64,000 nt of DNA from positions 186,001-250,000 of the forward strand of contig JADKIZ010000001.1 in assembly GCA_016722445.1 (NCBI GenBank). Direction: 5' to 3'. The position numbers and the translations under genes were made by a program. This DNA is from Flavobacteriales bacterium. GTDB taxonomy: Bacteria > Bacteroidota > Bacteroidia > Flavobacteriales_D > Sanyastnellaceae. Below, piece by piece: positions 20,109 to 29,991 of this stretch. Under the pieces are notes generated by a model, which made no database searches, was not told where the DNA came from, and saw only the letters and a list, made by a program, of their open reading frames with translations. Positions within the stretch are counted from its first letter, which is position 1. Each line of letters begins with the position of its first letter.

Positions 20109-21074
20109 ATGAACCGTAACAAAAAAAGTATGAACAAAAGTATCATCCTCATCATCACAGTTTTCATGTTGAGTGGTCTTATCATGAAAGCGCAACAGGA
20201 TGCAGTAACCAGCCAATTCGTGATGAACAAAATGTTCATCAACCCTGGCTATACCGGATATAAAGAGCAGGCATTGCTAACAGCAGTTCACCGCAGTCAG
20301 TGGCTTGGATTCAAAGGCGCACCCTCCACGCAAACATTGAGTTTCGACACTCCGCTGAAGAAAAATGAATTGGCCGCGGGAGGATTGCTCATTCACGATA
20401 AAGTTGGACCTACCAGCAGATTTGGGCTGATGGCGAATTTCGCTTATCGCACCAGACTCAGCAACAGGGCTACACTCTCGTGGGGAGCAAGTGCCAGCGT
20501 GGATTTGTATCAAATGAATTTAACGGATCTCACACTTGCGAGTGATTACTACGGAACACAAGACGAAGTATTTATGTCCAATGTAAAAGGTCTCATTCTT
20601 CCCAATGTAGGATTCGGAGCCTACTATCACAAGAAAGACCATTTCATAGGTCTTTCCTGTCCAAAAATGTTGCGACCCAAACTTGAAAAGAAAGGAAGTC
20701 CAGCCTTTGCATTGTTGAATGGCAGAGAAGAACCCACTATTTACATGATGGGAGGAAAACAATTCAAGGTGAATAAAGACCTCTTCCTGATTCCAAGTAT
20801 GTTGATTCGTTCACAGTGGAATGCCCCGATGTCGGTTGGTATTTACGCCAATGCCATCTACATGAAAGACTTCAATTTCGGATTGTATTATCATTATCGC
20901 GAAATTGTTGGATTGATGTTTCAATGGCAGCTTGACAAACAAATCAAAATCGGATATTCAGCAGATATTCCAACCAATGTCCTGATCCGCAACAATTGGG
21001 GAAGCCATGAACTTGCCGTCAACTATGCGCTCAATAGCAGCAAAAAGAGAATTGTTTATCCAAGGTATTTCTAA
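20109..21074 (+). CDS. PorP/SprF family type IX secretion outer-membrane protein
   Basis: A 321-residue protein of the PorP/SprF family, outer-membrane beta-barrel proteins that accompany T9SS substrates. It has a hydrophobic N-terminus ending near MKAQQDAVTSQF, then the typical family opening of N-x-MFINPGYTG, AVHRSQW and GAPSTQT. Two ATG codons are possible: 20109, or 20130 which begins directly before the signal peptide (MNKSIILII). The second gives the more usual signal peptide. It lies 16 bp after the giant HYR gene and before a PorE-like gene. In Flavobacterium johnsoniae, SprF sits just downstream of the giant adhesin SprB and is needed for its export, so a matching partner role here is a reasonable inference. 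Confidence 0.9.
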   Translation: MNRNKKSMNKSIILIITVFMLSGLIMKAQQDAVTSQFVMNKMFINPGYTGYKEQALLTAVHRSQWLGFKGAPSTQTLSFDTPLKKNELAAGGLLIHDKVGPTSRFGLMANFAYRTRLSNRATLSWGASASVDLYQMNLTDLTLASDYYGTQDEVFMSNVKGLILPNVGFGAYYHKKDHFIGLSCPKMLRPKLEKKGSPAFALLNGREEPTIYMMGGKQFKVNKDLFLIPSMLIRSQWNAPMSVGIYANAIYMKDFNFGLYYHYREIVGLMFQWQLDKQIKIGYSADIPTNVLIRNNWGSHELAVNYALNSSKKRIVYPRYF

Positions 21075-21096
21075 ACTATTACAAGAACAAGCCAAT

Positions 21097-21125
21097 AGCC
21101 CGGATCAAAGGATCCGGGCTTTTTT
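21097..21125 (+). terminator. Rho-independent terminator after the PorP/SprF gene
   Basis: Perfect 10-bp stem AGCCCGGATC / GATCCGGGCT with a 4-nt loop, followed directly by five T. It lies 22 bp after the PorP/SprF stop and so ends the adhesin-SprF transcript. Confidence 0.9.
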
Positions 21126-21150
21126 ATGACTACAATAACCTTTTAACAAA

Positions 21151-21162
21151 TTGTACGTACAA
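21151..21162. promoter_or_regulatory. 12-bp perfect palindrome upstream of the OmpA-family gene
   Basis: TTGTACGTACAA is a perfect 12-bp palindrome 23 bp before the ATG at 21186, in the short gap after the terminator. It could be an operator for the downstream gene, but no regulator is identified, and a 12-bp palindrome can arise by chance. Confidence 0.3.
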
Positions 21163-21185
21163 ATCGCCCGAGTAAACCCTATTCA

Positions 21186-23696
21186 ATGCGTACCAAACTT
21201 TACACCCTGGCGGCAGCCATTTTTCTCACTGTAGTAGAATGTCAAGCACAATCCAGTCCAGAGCTGGACAAAGGAGATTATGCCTTCAACAATTTCGATT
21301 TTGAGGAAGCTTTATTCTTCTTTCAAGTTGCCAATGATGCCATGCCGAATGAAGCGACGATTACACGCCGTATAGCCGATACTTATCGCCGTATGGGAGA
21401 TTTGGCCAAATCCGCAGAGTGGTATGAGAAGACCATTGTACTAAATGGCGCAGAGCCAGAAGACAAACTGTACTATGCAGAAGCTTTGAAATATTTGGGC
21501 AAATACGAAGATGCTGTTATTTACTACGATCAGTACAACCAACAAAAACCAGGTGATAGCCGAGCATTAAGTCATTTGAATGACCGCCATTACTTCAAAG
21601 ATCTATTTGCTGATACAGCCAAGTACAGCATGAAAAAACTCAACATCAACAATGAAAATCCGGTAATTGGTTTAACCCTTTTCGAAGATGAAAAATTGTT
21701 AGTATCAGCGGTGAACTTAGAAAACGGGAAAACCCAAGAAGTTTCGCCATTTCTGGATGTTTACCTATGCGATTTTAATCAGGAAAAAGAAATTGATCAA
21801 CCCGTAAAGCTTGACAAGAAAGTCAATTCAAAATTTCATGATGGTCCGGTGTTTTATAGTTTTTCAGAACACAAACTCTATATTACCAGAAATAATATTC
21901 GCAACGGTAAACCTGTGAGGGACAAGAACGGCAATGTGAATCTAAAAATTTATTCTTCAGAATATCAGAACGGAGTTTGGACCGCTGCGCAGGAAATGAA
22001 ATTCAATGATGATGGATTTTCAACCGGACATGCCTGTGTTTCAAAGGATGGCCAAACCATGTATTTGGTAAGTACACGTGAAGGTGGATCTGGAGGTAGT
22101 GACATTTATCAAAGCTTCAGAAATGGCAATGGGTGGTCGGCACCAATCAATCTCGGTCCAACAGTGAATACACCAGGCAATGAAATGTTTCCATTTATTG
22201 GAGAAGACAATCATTTGTACTTCGCCTCGGATGGTCATGCCGGTCTTGGAGGATTGGATATTTTCAAGAGTGAGCAACAAAACGGTACTTGGAAGTCACC
22301 GATCAATTTGGGTTCGCCGATCAACTCCTGTATGGATGACTTTGCGCTGGTGTATGATAAAGAATCAGACAACGGCTATTTCTGTTCCAACCGCGCAGGT
22401 AATGGCGATGACAACATCTATTTCTACGAACACATAGTGATCAACAAAATGATTTTGGCAGGCGTACTTAAAGCAGACGACCAAAACATTTCACTTGCCG
22501 GAGAAAGAATCCACATTAAAAACATTTCAGAAGGAACCAGTTATTACAGTCAGCTAGACGAAAACGAGAGATATGAAATTGAAGTGACCAAAGGACAGAT
22601 GATAGAGATATCACTTTCCGGAGCAACATCACATCAGGAAGATTTGAGCGTTTTGAGTTATCAGGTACCAGATGTAATCAATGACCCATATGTCAATCTC
22701 GGCACCAATACAGTAACACTTCGCAAAATGAAATCACGTGACGGTCAATTGTCGGAATCGCTCACCAATCAAGACCTTCTCAAAACCTCATCCATCATCA
22801 ACCAACAAGATAAGGTGAATGAAGTAGCAAACACTGCAGAACCTGCAGTTCCAACCATGGAAGAACTGAATGGAAAAGTCATTTCATCGAGATTTATGCA
22901 GGACGATGATTTGAGTAATTTGACATTGCAGCAATCCGTTGAAGCAAATAAATCGAAATATGAAGCACTTATAAAAGATGCGCAAAATGAATTTATCGCC
23001 GGTCAATACAAACATGCCATAGAGCTTTTAGAGGAAGCCCAGACATTGATGCCTTCAGAAAAATTACCTCTGGAACAAATAGAGAAAATCACGGCAAAGA
23101 TGAAAGCTGACGAAATGGCCAAATACATCCATTTCTATCAAAATCTGATCATGCGTGCGGACGAGCAGTACAGCAGAAAAGAATATGAAGCCTGCATCAT
23201 GACCTACACGGAAGCATCACAAATGTTACCTTCTGAAGAATATCCTCGTCTCCAAATCGAGAAAGTTAAACAACTGCTTTATCCTAAACCAAAACCAGCA
23301 GCTACTTCAGAATTCGCAGCAGTGGACGTTGACCTCGCATCGATGAAATTGAACAATTTTATTTTCAGATACAAATCAGTTGAATTGAGTGATGAATATT
23401 ATCGCGTATTGGACGGACTCATCGCATTGATGAAACAGAATCAGGAATGGATATTGGTGATTGATTCGCATACTGACAGTCGCGGCTCACTTTCGTACAA
23501 TCATCAATTGTCTGTTCAAAGAGCACAAACGGTGGAAAAATATCTATTGCAGAAAGGCATATCACGCGAACATATGCAAGCCAATTGTTACGGTGAAAGT
23601 CGCTTATTGAATGAATGCAAAGATGGTGTCACGTGTGACGAAACACAACACGAACAAAACAGAAGAATTGAATATCACTTTGTGAAACGCAAATAA
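21186..23696 (+). CDS. PorE-like OmpA family protein (TPR, PD40, OmpA)
   Basis: 836-residue protein with a signal peptide (about residues 1-21, ending CQAQ). N-terminal TPR repeats follow (about 25-140). Next is a PD40/WD40-like propeller (about 200-420) with repeated YLVSTREGG-type and LYFASDGHAGLGGLD motifs. After it comes a short carboxypeptidase-regulatory-like domain (about 425-500), a second TPR-like helical region (about 595-705), and a C-terminal OmpA peptidoglycan-binding domain (about 725-832) with SHTDSRG, NHQLSVQRAQTV and QNRRIEYHF. The TPR-PD40-CRD-OmpA order matches PorE, the T9SS component thought to link the outer-membrane machinery to peptidoglycan. Many genes of this architecture sit next to porP/sprF in Bacteroidota, so it may be a locus-specific paralogue rather than the core PorE. 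It has its own terminator. Confidence 0.85.
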   Translation: MRTKLYTLAAAIFLTVVECQAQSSPELDKGDYAFNNFDFEEALFFFQVANDAMPNEATITRRIADTYRRMGDLAKSAEWYEKTIVLNGAEPEDKLYYAEALKYLGKYEDAVIYYDQYNQQKPGDSRALSHLNDRHYFKDLFADTAKYSMKKLNINNENPVIGLTLFEDEKLLVSAVNLENGKTQEVSPFLDVYLCDFNQEKEIDQPVKLDKKVNSKFHDGPVFYSFSEHKLYITRNNIRNGKPVRDKNGNVNLKIYSSEYQNGVWTAAQEMKFNDDGFSTGHACVSKDGQTMYLVSTREGGSGGSDIYQSFRNGNGWSAPINLGPTVNTPGNEMFPFIGEDNHLYFASDGHAGLGGLDIFKSEQQNGTWKSPINLGSPINSCMDDFALVYDKESDNGYFCSNRAGNGDDNIYFYEHIVINKMILAGVLKADDQNISLAGERIHIKNISEGTSYYSQLDENERYEIEVTKGQMIEISLSGATSHQEDLSVLSYQVPDVINDPYVNLGTNTVTLRKMKSRDGQLSESLTNQDLLKTSSIINQQDKVNEVANTAEPAVPTMEELNGKVISSRFMQDDDLSNLTLQQSVEANKSKYEALIKDAQNEFIAGQYKHAIELLEEAQTLMPSEKLPLEQIEKITAKMKADEMAKYIHFYQNLIMRADEQYSRKEYEACIMTYTEASQMLPSEEYPRLQIEKVKQLLYPKPKPAATSEFAAVDVDLASMKLNNFIFRYKSVELSDEYYRVLDGLIALMKQNQEWILVIDSHTDSRGSLSYNHQLSVQRAQTVEKYLLQKGISREHMQANCYGESRLLNECKDGVTCDETQHEQNRRIEYHFVKRK

Positions 23697-23717
23697 CAAC
23701 AACATCATGAAATGAAA

Positions 23718-23744
23718 AACCCCGTGACAATCACGGGGTTTTTT
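23718..23744. terminator. Bidirectional terminator between converging genes
   Basis: Stem AACCCCGTGA / TCACGGGGTT with a 3-nt loop, preceded by a run of A and followed by a run of T. It can therefore terminate both the plus-strand OmpA-family gene (stop 23696) and the minus-strand pyk gene (stop 23775). Confidence 0.9.
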
Positions 23745-23774
23745 ATTATCCAGAAGTATGATTCAATAAAGCGT

Positions 23775-25199
23775 TTAGACCTTACTCAGTTTGATCATAT
23801 TCGTCATTCCTTTTTCTGCGATAGGCATAGATGCGAGGTGAATGATAAAATCGCCTTCATTTGAATATCCATTTTTCTTTAAAAAGAAACGAATATCAGC
23901 GATGGTTTGGTCAGTACTTACCATTTTATCGTAATGGAAAGCCCTTACACCCCAAACGAGATTCATTTGGGTCAGAATTTTTTTATTACTCGTAAAAACA
24001 AAAACGTGTGCATTTGGTCTCCAGGATGAAATTCTGTATCCAGTATATCCACTAAATGACATGGTGACCAGCGCAGTTGCTTTCACACGAGCGGCCAATC
24101 GGCAGGCACTATAACAAACGCTATCGGTCATAAAACGTTGTTCATCGACTTCCGTTGGCATTTCTTCATGATAATAAAGTCCGTCGAATTTCTCGGCTTC
24201 ACGAATGATGTTGTTCATGATTCGAATGGCTTCCACGGGATATTTCCCGACAGAAGTTTCACCACTCAACATCACTGCATCAGCGCCATCCAATACCGCG
24301 TTAGCAACATCTGTAACTTCAGCTCTTGTAGGAGTAATATTGGTGATCATGCTTTCCATCATTTGCGTTGCCACGATAACAGGCTTAGCGCTTGACACAC
24401 ATTTCAGCACGATTCTCTTTTGAATAAGTGGAACAGTTTCGAGTGGAATTTCCACACCAAGGTCACCACGTGCAACCATGACAGCATCGGTAACACGGAT
24501 AATTTCATCGATCTGTTCAACCGCTTCAGGTTTTTCAATTTTGGCAACAACTTTCGCATGACGGTTTGCCTTGGCAATAATTTCTTTCAATGCAACAACA
24601 TCATCAGCATTTCGAACGAAGGACAAACCAATCCAATCCACATTCTGATCGAGCGCAAAAGCCAAATCCTTTAAATCTTTTTCCGATAAAGAAGGCAACG
24701 AAACTTTTGTATTTGGAAGATTCAAACCTTTGCGTGATGACAACGGACCGCCTTGAACAATTTCACACTCCACCTCATCTTTCATATTGGTATGAAGTAC
24801 ACGCAACATGAGTTTACCATCGTCGAGCAATACCGTTTCGCCTTCCTTCACGTCCTGAGCAAATTCTCTGTAGTTGGTATAAATCACATCAGCCGTGCCA
24901 ATTTGTTTCGTTGTACTGATGCGGATTTTCTTTCCAGCCTCCAGCATCACAGAGCCGTCCTGCATTTCACCTACGCGAAGTTTTGGACCTTGTAAGTCGG
25001 CCAAAAGCGATGTATTCGTTCCCAACTCCGCATTGATCGCGCGAACATTCTCCACGACCATCTGATGATCAGAATAATCACCGTGAGAAAAATTCAGGCG
25101 GGCCACATCGAGTCCATTCTGAATCATACTCTTCAATACTTCCTTACTACTACTGGCTGGACCAATGGTCGCCACAATTTTCGTTTTCGTGATCGTCAT
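23775..25199 (-). CDS. pyk: Pyruvate kinase
   Basis: 474-residue pyruvate kinase, which converts phosphoenolpyruvate and ADP to pyruvate and ATP in the last step of glycolysis. The N-terminal KTKIVATIGPAS and ARLNFSHG motifs, the active-site region VMVARGDLGVEIP, the VATQMMESMI segment and the DGADAVMLSGET motif are all present and correctly spaced. The length fits the bacterial family. The ATG at 25199 is 6 bp after the stop of an IPExxxVDY-family gene, and the same pairing is common in Bacteroidota, so the two form an operon. The 3' end shares the bidirectional terminator at 23718-23744. Confidence 0.97.
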   Translation of the reverse strand: MTITKTKIVATIGPASSSKEVLKSMIQNGLDVARLNFSHGDYSDHQMVVENVRAINAELGTNTSLLADLQGPKLRVGEMQDGSVMLEAGKKIRISTTKQIGTADVIYTNYREFAQDVKEGETVLLDDGKLMLRVLHTNMKDEVECEIVQGGPLSSRKGLNLPNTKVSLPSLSEKDLKDLAFALDQNVDWIGLSFVRNADDVVALKEIIAKANRHAKVVAKIEKPEAVEQIDEIIRVTDAVMVARGDLGVEIPLETVPLIQKRIVLKCVSSAKPVIVATQMMESMITNITPTRAEVTDVANAVLDGADAVMLSGETSVGKYPVEAIRIMNNIIREAEKFDGLYYHEEMPTEVDEQRFMTDSVCYSACRLAARVKATALVTMSFSGYTGYRISSWRPNAHVFVFTSNKKILTQMNLVWGVRAFHYDKMVSTDQTIADIRFFLKKNGYSNEGDFIIHLASMPIAEKGMTNMIKLSKV

Positions 25200-25205
25200 G
25201 ATAAA

Positions 25206-25625
25206 TTACCTGTATTCGAATATCAAATTTTGCTTTGATTTAAGTTTTTCAATCTGCAATGGAAAAGCTGTAATAACAAATGAACAAGAACGCAATTTTT
25301 TGAGCATCTGATCATCACAACCAAAACGCATGTTTTCCATTTTCAGAATAAAATCAAATTGGCTCATTTCAGGCAGGAACAATCCTTCTGATGTTTTGTT
25401 GTCGATCAAAGTGATGACAGATGTATCATTTGGATGATTATACCTAAACTGAGCATGGCCAGACACTGCATTTCTTTGTGACACCATGAGATCTTCGCGA
25501 CGCGACATCATCCAGTTCATACCTCGGTTCAAAGACCAAGCAAGCCTGTAAGGCTTTTCATGACTGCTGATTCCGATCACTTCGAACTCGTAGTCGTCTT
25601 CTATGTCCAGTGTGTATATAGCCAC
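25206..25625 (-). CDS. IPExxxVDY family protein
   Basis: 139-residue protein of unknown biochemical function. Its LPEMSQFDFILKM stretch (about residues 83-95) fits the degenerate signature that names the IPExxxVDY family, small proteins seen in Bacteroidota upstream of pyruvate kinase. It has no signal peptide or membrane segment and is likely cytoplasmic. It lies upstream of pyk with a 6-bp gap, consistent with one transcript. The assignment rests on the motif, length and neighbour rather than on overall similarity that I could compute. Confidence 0.75.
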   Translation of the reverse strand: MAIYTLDIEDDYEFEVIGISSHEKPYRLAWSLNRGMNWMMSRREDLMVSQRNAVSGHAQFRYNHPNDTSVITLIDNKTSEGLFLPEMSQFDFILKMENMRFGCDDQMLKKLRSCSFVITAFPLQIEKLKSKQNLIFEYR

Positions 25626-25727
25626 TTAGTGTATATTTTACACTTAGCAAAAGTAAAGCTTCTCAGGGCATGGTAAAAATTCATCTAACAAGCCGACAAT
25701 AATGGCTTGAAAAATAAACTTATGACA

Positions 25728-26663
25728 TCAGGATTGTTGGAATGTCAACACGTATTGACCTTTCCTCTCCGTGAGTAAAACCGGCACATTCAGATAAAAG
25801 GCACGGTTGTCATTCTGATGCCCAGCGGGGAAATTCTCCAGAACGGGAATATTCAATTCCTGGGCAATGCGATGAACCGTAGCCTCCGGGCCGTGTCCCC
25901 ACGGGTTTTCGGTATCAAAACCAAAGGCTTTGGTATTGTCTTTCATTTGAGTCATTCCACCCAAAATGATTCCGCGGGCGTTGTTCAGAACCCCTGCCCG
26001 TTTTAACGCCATGAGTAATCGGTCGATGTGATAATATATTTCATCGACATCTTCTATGAACAATAGGTATTCTCTGTGAAAAGCAATAGAAGAACTGCCC
26101 AGCAAACTATCCAAAACCGACAGATTACCTCCGAGAACGGGCAAAGGCTGTTGAGGCAATTTCACTCCAGCCTTTGCTGAACCAAATTGAATTTCATGTA
26201 ATTCCCCGGATAAGGCTAACCTCAGTGATTCCAGGGCTTCGGGAGTAGCGACACCAAACGAAACCGGCATTGTAGAGTGAATGGTAGCACAACCAAGTGA
26301 ATTCAGATGAGCGTGTAGGACGGTGATATCGCTATACCCACAAATCCATTTTGGATTGGTTTTCAAACTGCTGAAATCAACCTGGTCAATCACGTGAACA
26401 GTGCCATAACCGCCGCGGGCAATGATGATTGCCGAAACTTCCGGATCATCCAATGCCTCTTGAAAAGCCCTGATTCGATCTTCAACCGAACCAGCAAGCT
26501 GAAAATTTCGCAAAAAGAGGTTGTGAGAACCTTTGGTCTTCCATCCCCAGGTCGCGAAAAGAGCCTCCACAGAGGCAAATACATCTTCAGTGATCCAACG
26601 CGCTGTGGAAACAACAGCGATGGTATCACCAGATTTGAGAAACGAAGGCCGGATTACATCCAT
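25728..26663 (-). CDS. LD-carboxypeptidase (peptidase S66, LdcA-like)
   Basis: Peptidase family S66, which removes the terminal D-alanine from muropeptide tetrapeptides during peptidoglycan recycling. The opening (RPSFLKSGDTIAVVSTA), the RGGYGT motif, the nucleophile region GYSDIT and a late GHQNDNRA holding the catalytic histidine match the family. An in-frame TTG at 26708 would extend the protein by 15 residues, but the family normally starts just before RPxxL, so the ATG at 26663 is chosen (311 residues). It has no signal peptide, consistent with a cytoplasmic LdcA-type enzyme. It is divergent from metG with a gap of about 98 bp that must contain both promoters. Confidence 0.87.
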   Translation of the reverse strand: MDVIRPSFLKSGDTIAVVSTARWITEDVFASVEALFATWGWKTKGSHNLFLRNFQLAGSVEDRIRAFQEALDDPEVSAIIIARGGYGTVHVIDQVDFSSLKTNPKWICGYSDITVLHAHLNSLGCATIHSTMPVSFGVATPEALESLRLALSGELHEIQFGSAKAGVKLPQQPLPVLGGNLSVLDSLLGSSSIAFHREYLLFIEDVDEIYYHIDRLLMALKRAGVLNNARGIILGGMTQMKDNTKAFGFDTENPWGHGPEATVHRIAQELNIPVLENFPAGHQNDNRAFYLNVPVLLTERKGQYVLTFQQS

Positions 26664-26761
26664 CTGAAAACTATCTTGCGACCGCAAATTTCTCGTGGGT
26701 AAGGGCAATACTTCGATGGTACAGAGGAAACTTATTCACGAGAATACTTTATTAAGCGCAT

Positions 26762-28830
26762 ATGAAAGAACCGAAACGATATTTAGTGACATCCGCCCTG
26801 CCTTACGCCAATGGACCATTGCACATAGGTCATATTGCAGGAGCGTACCTCAATGCCGACATTTTTGTCCGATATCTGCGACTCAAAGGAAAAGATGTAG
26901 CCTTCATCTGCGGTTCGGACGAACATGGTGCGGCCATAACACTTCGGGCAAAAAAAGAGGGTAAAACACCGCGTGAAATAGTGGACCACTATCACGCTAT
27001 CATGAAAAAGCTTTTGCAGATTTCGGAATTTCCTTTGATGAATATCACCGCACATCCTCACCAGAACATAAGGAGATGTCGCAACAAATTTTTCTCAATC
27101 TGGAGAAAAAAGGTTCATTCGAAGTTGAAACATCCAAACAATATTTTGATGAAGAAGCGAAGCAGTTTCTGGCAGATCGTTACATTGTAGGCACCTGTCC
27201 AAATTGTGCGAGCGAACGAGCTTATGGTGACCAGTGCGAAAATTGTGGCAGAACACTTTCTCCGCTCGATCTCATCAATCCGCATTCTACGTTGAGTGGA
27301 AGCAAACCCGTGTTGAAAGAAACATCACATTGGTTTTTACCCATGGCGCATCATGAATCATGGGTTCGCGATTACATCTCAGAAGGTAAATTGAACAATG
27401 AGCAACACCATGATCCAAAGACATGGAAGGCACATGTTGTTGGACAATGTATGAGTTGGATTGACGGCGGATTACAATCGCGCGCCATGACACGTGACCT
27501 CGATTGGGGTGTGCCGGTTCCATTGGCTGGTGCGGAAGGCAAAGTACTTTATGTCTGGCTTGATGCGCCCATTGGCTACATTACTAATACCAAAGTATGG
27601 GCAGAAAAAAACGGTCGCAACTGGGAAGATTATTGGAAGAGCGATGACTCTCAAGTGATTCATTTCATTGGAAAAGACAACATTGTTTTTCACTGTATCA
27701 TTTTCCCAATCATATTGAAAGAACATGGCGGCTTCAATTTACCGATCAATGTTCCGGCCAATGAATTCATGAATCTCGAAGGAGATAAAATCTCCACGTC
27801 AAGAAATTGGGCTGTTTGGTTACACGAATATTTGGAAGAATTTCCGGGTAAACAAGATGAAATGAGGTATGTGCTGGCGAGTATTATGCCGGAGCAGAAA
27901 GACAGTGCATTCACGTGGGTTGATTACCGCGACCGCATCAACAATGAACTTGCCGATATTCTTGGAAATTTCGTCAATCGTGTATTTGTGCTCATGCATA
28001 AATATTACAATGGCGTAGTACCAGAAATCAAAGGAACAGCATCGAAAGCGGAAGAAGATGCAGGCAAACAAGCGTTTGAATCCTATCAGCAGGTTGGTAA
28101 AAAAATCGAAGAGTTTCGTTTCCGTGAAGCATTGGCAGAAGCGATGAATATTGCTCGTGCGGGCAATAAATTACTCACGGAAACCGAACCATGGAAATTG
28201 GTGAAAACCGATGCAGATGCAACTGCCCGCATACTCCGCAGTTGTTTAAATTTTGTAGCAGATGCCGCATATTGTTTGCAGCCATTCCTTCCTTTTACAT
28301 CTGAAAAAATACGACAGGCACTCGACATCAAATGGTGTTCATGGGATGATTTGGGTAAAGGCGAACTCATAATGACCGGGCATACGATTGGCACGTTGCC
28401 GATTTTATTCGAAAAAATCACGGATGAAATCGTGGGTGCACAAATGTCAAAACTTGAAGCCAGCAAAAAAACAACGCAGGTTAATGTGACCGAATCGATC
28501 AAAGAAAACATCGATTTCGAAACATTTCAGAAAATGGATATTCGTTTGGTGAAAATTCTGGAAGCAGAATATGTCCCCAAAACCAAAAAACTCTTGAAGC
28601 TCACTGTGGATACAGGTGCAGATAAACGCACCGTGGTGAGTGGCATTGCAGAACATTACAAACCAGAAGAAGTTGTTGGAAAAACAGTTTTGTTTCTCGC
28701 GAATCTTGCACCTAGAGAAATCAAAGGAATCAAAAGTGAAGGTATGATTCTCATGGCGGGTAATGATCAATCCGGATTGTCATTCATGTCACCAGAGAAA
28801 CCAATGAATCCCGGAGACATGGTGAAATAA
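26762..28830 (+). CDS. metG: Methionyl-tRNA synthetase (one frameshift in the consensus)
   Basis: Class I aminoacyl-tRNA synthetase that charges tRNA-Met; about 689 residues once repaired. Seen in order: HIGH motif (PLHIGHI), zinc-binding CPNC and CENC pairs, a KMSKS-type DKISTS, and a C-terminal EMAP-II-like tRNA-binding domain (about residues 580-689) with [11 protein letters not shown] and IKGIKSEGM. The reading is split: frame 1 covers 26762 to about 27008, and frame 2 covers about 27010 to 28830. The break is at an A5 run (27005-27009). Restoring A6 gives the expected [17 protein letters not shown]. metG is essential, so a consensus error is much more likely than a real mutation. The stop is only 2 bp from the convergent hydrolase stop. 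Confidence 0.93.
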
Positions 28831-28832
28831 GA

Positions 28833-29855
28833 TCAATTCATGTTGCGCATGTAGTCGTAACAGATTGCTGAAAGGTCGCTAACAACATCTTTCAATTGTT
28901 CTGCTTTCGGACCTTCGGTCATCACGATGACGAGATATGCTTCCCCGTTGAGGTAAACGATGCCACTATCATGAAACTGGCTCAATCCTTCTTTTGTATT
29001 TCGTTCGCCGAACTTGTGAATGATTTCAGCGCCTTTGGGAAGTTTTTTCTGCAGCCCATCTTTGAATTCACTTCCGTCCATCAACTTCAGCGCATATTCA
29101 GATGCACCACGATTGAGATATGAAGCATGGTAAATCAATCTATAAAACTTCGAAAAGTCTATGGGGTTGATGGAATAATAAAAGTCCTGAGGTTCCGGTA
29201 CGTTGATGTTTAGGTTGGTGAATAATTTATCGTAAGAATTCTGATCTATAAATTTGAACAATAAGGTAGTTGCATCATTATCGCTGCGTTTCATCATTGC
29301 TTCAAGTAATTCCATCACGGTGTATTCTTTGCCGGGAATCAATCTTTGTGATGGGTTCACGCTTTCGCCCAAGTCAATGTTTTTATCGACTTTAGATTTC
29401 ATGTATAAAATTCGGGGATCACTTTCAGCGACTTTCAGCACATTCATCATGATGGACACCTTGAGCATGCTCGCAGGATAGAACATTTCAGTTCCGTTTA
29501 AAGAAGTCCATTTAGCATGATTTAAATCGCGGAAATAAACTGCGGCGCGAGTCACCTTGCCAGACGAATGCATCGCATTCACAGAATCTTGGAGTAACGC
29601 TTTCAAATCAGCAAGTTCATCACTCTCACATTTATCTTCTGCAAAAAGAAAAGGTCTGATTCGCTTGTCATCATCCTCATGCGTCAATTCTACTTCACAG
29701 ATCACTCCGGAAGATTGACTCGCATACACTTCACCCTGACGGACAGAGTTATTCTTGTCTGATAAATGGTTTAAACTTCTGGTAACAACATACGTGATGG
29801 AAATGCTCACCGTCGTTACCAGCACCAATACCAGGACAAACGTCCTGTTACTCAT
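28833..29855 (-). CDS. Class A beta-lactamase-like serine hydrolase
   Basis: 340-residue protein with an N-terminal membrane anchor or signal segment (about residues 4-25, FVLVLVLVTTVSISITYVV) and a serine-hydrolase domain of the penicillin-binding/beta-lactamase class A fold. Visible motifs are SMLK (the SxxK nucleophile, in YPASMLKVS), SDN (in KRSDNDATT) and HKFG in place of the usual KTG triad. The altered third motif and the membrane anchor make an antibiotic-hydrolysing role uncertain; a cell-wall-related or unknown hydrolase role is equally possible. It lies between metG (convergent) and asd (same strand, 116 bp upstream). Confidence 0.8.
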   Translation of the reverse strand: MSNRTFVLVLVLVTTVSISITYVVTRSLNHLSDKNNSVRQGEVYASQSSGVICEVELTHEDDDKRIRPFLFAEDKCESDELADLKALLQDSVNAMHSSGKVTRAAVYFRDLNHAKWTSLNGTEMFYPASMLKVSIMMNVLKVAESDPRILYMKSKVDKNIDLGESVNPSQRLIPGKEYTVMELLEAMMKRSDNDATTLLFKFIDQNSYDKLFTNLNINVPEPQDFYYSINPIDFSKFYRLIYHASYLNRGASEYALKLMDGSEFKDGLQKKLPKGAEIIHKFGERNTKEGLSQFHDSGIVYLNGEAYLVIVMTEGPKAEQLKDVVSDLSAICYDYMRNMN

Positions 29856-29949
29856 GCACTTAAAATTTTGGTTTCAAAAACTGAGGTCTAAAGATACTTT
29901 AATTGGCCTTCAACAAACAAATCTGTCGAAGACTTAACAAATTCATACC

Positions 29950-29991
29950 TTGAATATTCAGGATATAAAATTCAAGATTTAAGATTTGTGA
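29950..29991. repeat. Degenerate 7-bp array overlapping the 3' end of asd
   Basis: Six units in 7-bp register: TTGAATA, TTCAGGA, TATAAAA, TTCAAGA, TTTAAGA, TTTGTGA. The last codons and stop of asd (TGA at 29974-29972 on the minus strand) lie inside it. It is the weakest member of the TTTAAGA-type heptamer family described under the findings. Confidence 0.6.

Noticed and set aside
26664..26708. Longer LD-carboxypeptidase from the TTG at 26708
   Set aside because: The extra 15 residues precede the family's normal N-terminus and take up much of the shared promoter gap with metG.
26990..27080. Programmed frameshift in metG at the A5 run
   Set aside because: Other genes break at unrelated sequences with both insertions and deletions, so a common consensus-error cause is simpler.
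28833..29855. Antibiotic-resistance beta-lactamase
   Set aside because: SxxK and SDN are present, but the third motif is KFG and the protein is membrane-anchored with a long N-terminal part, so resistance cannot be claimed.
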